Source: Cribrihabitans marinus (GTDB taxonomy: Bacteria > Pseudomonadota > Alphaproteobacteria > Rhodobacterales > Rhodobacteraceae). From it: a stretch of 64,000 bases of DNA. Made by a program: the position numbers and the translations under genes. The DNA is taken from assembly GCF_900109035.1 (NCBI RefSeq), contig NZ_FNYD01000001.1, positions 372,001 through 436,000 of the forward strand, written 5' to 3'. Below the pieces are notes generated by a model. The model made no database searches. It saw only the letters and a program-made list of their open reading frames with translations, and had not been told where the DNA came from. Within the stretch, counting starts at the first letter, position 1. Every line of letters starts with the position of its first letter. Shown here one piece after another: positions 63,424 to 64,000 of the stretch.

Positions 63424-64000
63424 ATGTGCAAGACTCATTATTCTAAGTCCGTGCGGCCGCGGGTTCGGGGCGCCCAGCGCGTGCGCAGGATCATGGTCGA
63501 CTACATTCGAAACGACAGCGGTTCGATGTCGCTGTTCGTCAGTTTCCTTCTGCTGATCATGCTGGCCGTCGGCGGCTTGGGTGTCGATGTCATGCGGTTC
63601 GAACGTGACCGCGCCCGGCTGCAGAGCGCGCTGGACCGCGCCGTTCTGGCCGCCGCGGACCTCGACCAGACGCAGGATCCCAAGGCCGTGGTCGAGGACT
63701 ACCTGGCCAAGGAAGGGCTGCTGCAAAACCTCAAGGAGGTCAAGGTCACGCCGGAATCCGCCGGTCAGGAAAACACCGGACCGCTGGGCTTCCGTATCGT
63801 CGAGGCCCGGGCAGAGTCGCGGTTCCCGACCCATTTCATGCACCTCTCCGGCGTCGATTTTCTGACCGCCCAAGCCGGCAGCATCGCCGAGGAAAGCATC
63901 GGCGAGGTCGAGATCTCGCTGGTCCTGGACGTGTCGGGTTCGATGAACAACTACAACCGCCTGACCAACCTCAAGGTCGCGGCCAAGGATTTCATCGACC
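63424..64000 (+). CDS. TadG-like pilus assembly protein with VWA domain, N-terminal part
   Basis: Runs off the right edge; 192 residues are visible from the ATG at 63424. A basic N-terminus is followed by a hydrophobic segment (MSLFVSFLLLIMLAVGGLGV) and the Tad_N-type VMRFERDRARLQSALDRAVL. Near residue 170 a VWA metal site appears (VLDVSGSMN). This architecture is TadG, which helps assemble or anchor Flp-type pili at the inner membrane. An alternative ATG at 63493 would shorten only the basic leader. Other tad genes would lie to the right. Confidence 0.85.
   Translation, partial: MCKTHYSKSVRPRVRGAQRVRRIMVDYIRNDSGSMSLFVSFLLLIMLAVGGLGVDVMRFERDRARLQSALDRAVLAAADLDQTQDPKAVVEDYLAKEGLLQNLKEVKVTPESAGQENTGPLGFRIVEARAESRFPTHFMHLSGVDFLTAQAGSIAEESIGEVEISLVLDVSGSMNNYNRLTNLKVAAKDFID

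Overview
The window is about 64 kb of GC-rich (roughly 65%) chromosome from an alphaproteobacterium, almost certainly a member of the Rhodobacterales (Roseobacter/Paracoccaceae group). The evidence is gene content and order: a CysI-CysH-DUF934 sulfur operon next to a bacterial-type ferredoxin-NADP reductase, form II CO-dehydrogenase-like genes, surE-pcm-nlpD without rpoS, nrdR-ribD, dnaG-rpoD, a heterotetrameric sarcosine oxidase, and alr-mlaE-mlaF-pqiA-radA-cvpA-purF. No rRNA, tRNA, insertion sequence, prophage or CRISPR array was seen. Coding density is high and nearly every gap is under 250 bases.

Layout. 1-3089: assimilatory sulfur reduction (left-truncated sulfite reductase, APS reductase, DUF934) and fpr. 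3210-5272: a class III cyclase fused to an alpha/beta hydrolase, then infC, which appears to start at AUA. 5411-15826: a minus-strand block for a form II aerobic CO-dehydrogenase-like molybdenum hydroxylase (coxSLM), its maturation proteins (MoxR ATPase, CoxE, XdhC/CoxI, molybdopterin-binding protein) and an OmpA-family protein lodged among them. 16054-22891: a plus-strand, overlapping glycosyltransferase / sulfotransferase / fused glycosyltransferase / FkbM methyltransferase / glycosyltransferase operon, followed by a conserved protein of unknown function; this is the best candidate here for an undescribed surface-glycan system. 22952-34827: housekeeping genes (pyrC, pyrE, dnaB, DUF1194, alr, mlaE, mlaF, pqiA-like, radA, cvpA, purF, two small genes). 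34930-43155: bioY, an SDR, a DUF815 ATPase, tatABC, a WYL regulator, nlpD-pcm-surE and ribE. 43284-47848: three capsule genes (KpsS, export lipoprotein, KpsC) on the plus strand between ribE and ribD. 47856-55491: ribD, nrdR, yjbQ, two tandem paralogous lipoproteins, rpoD, dnaG and a small secreted protein. 55528-63092: soxBDAG, an outer-membrane-like protein and glutamate dehydrogenase. A Flp-pilus TadG-like protein starts at 63424 and runs off the right edge.

The genes fall into four themes: sulfur and nitrogen assimilation; cell-envelope and surface-glycan construction (capsule, sulfated or methylated glycan, Mla, Tat, NlpD, OmpA); core replication and transcription; and a molybdenum hydroxylase with its insertion machinery.

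Across the window a short intergenic element recurs at least six times. Its core is CATCTTTTT-N2-AAATACTCC, usually beside a GC-rich hairpin. It occurs in both orientations, at gene ends and inside operons. Other regulatory signals are a bioY promoter overlapped by a perfect inverted repeat, a cluster of three GANTC (CcrM) sites before rpoD, and a perfect DnaA box abutting the likely nrdR -10 element.
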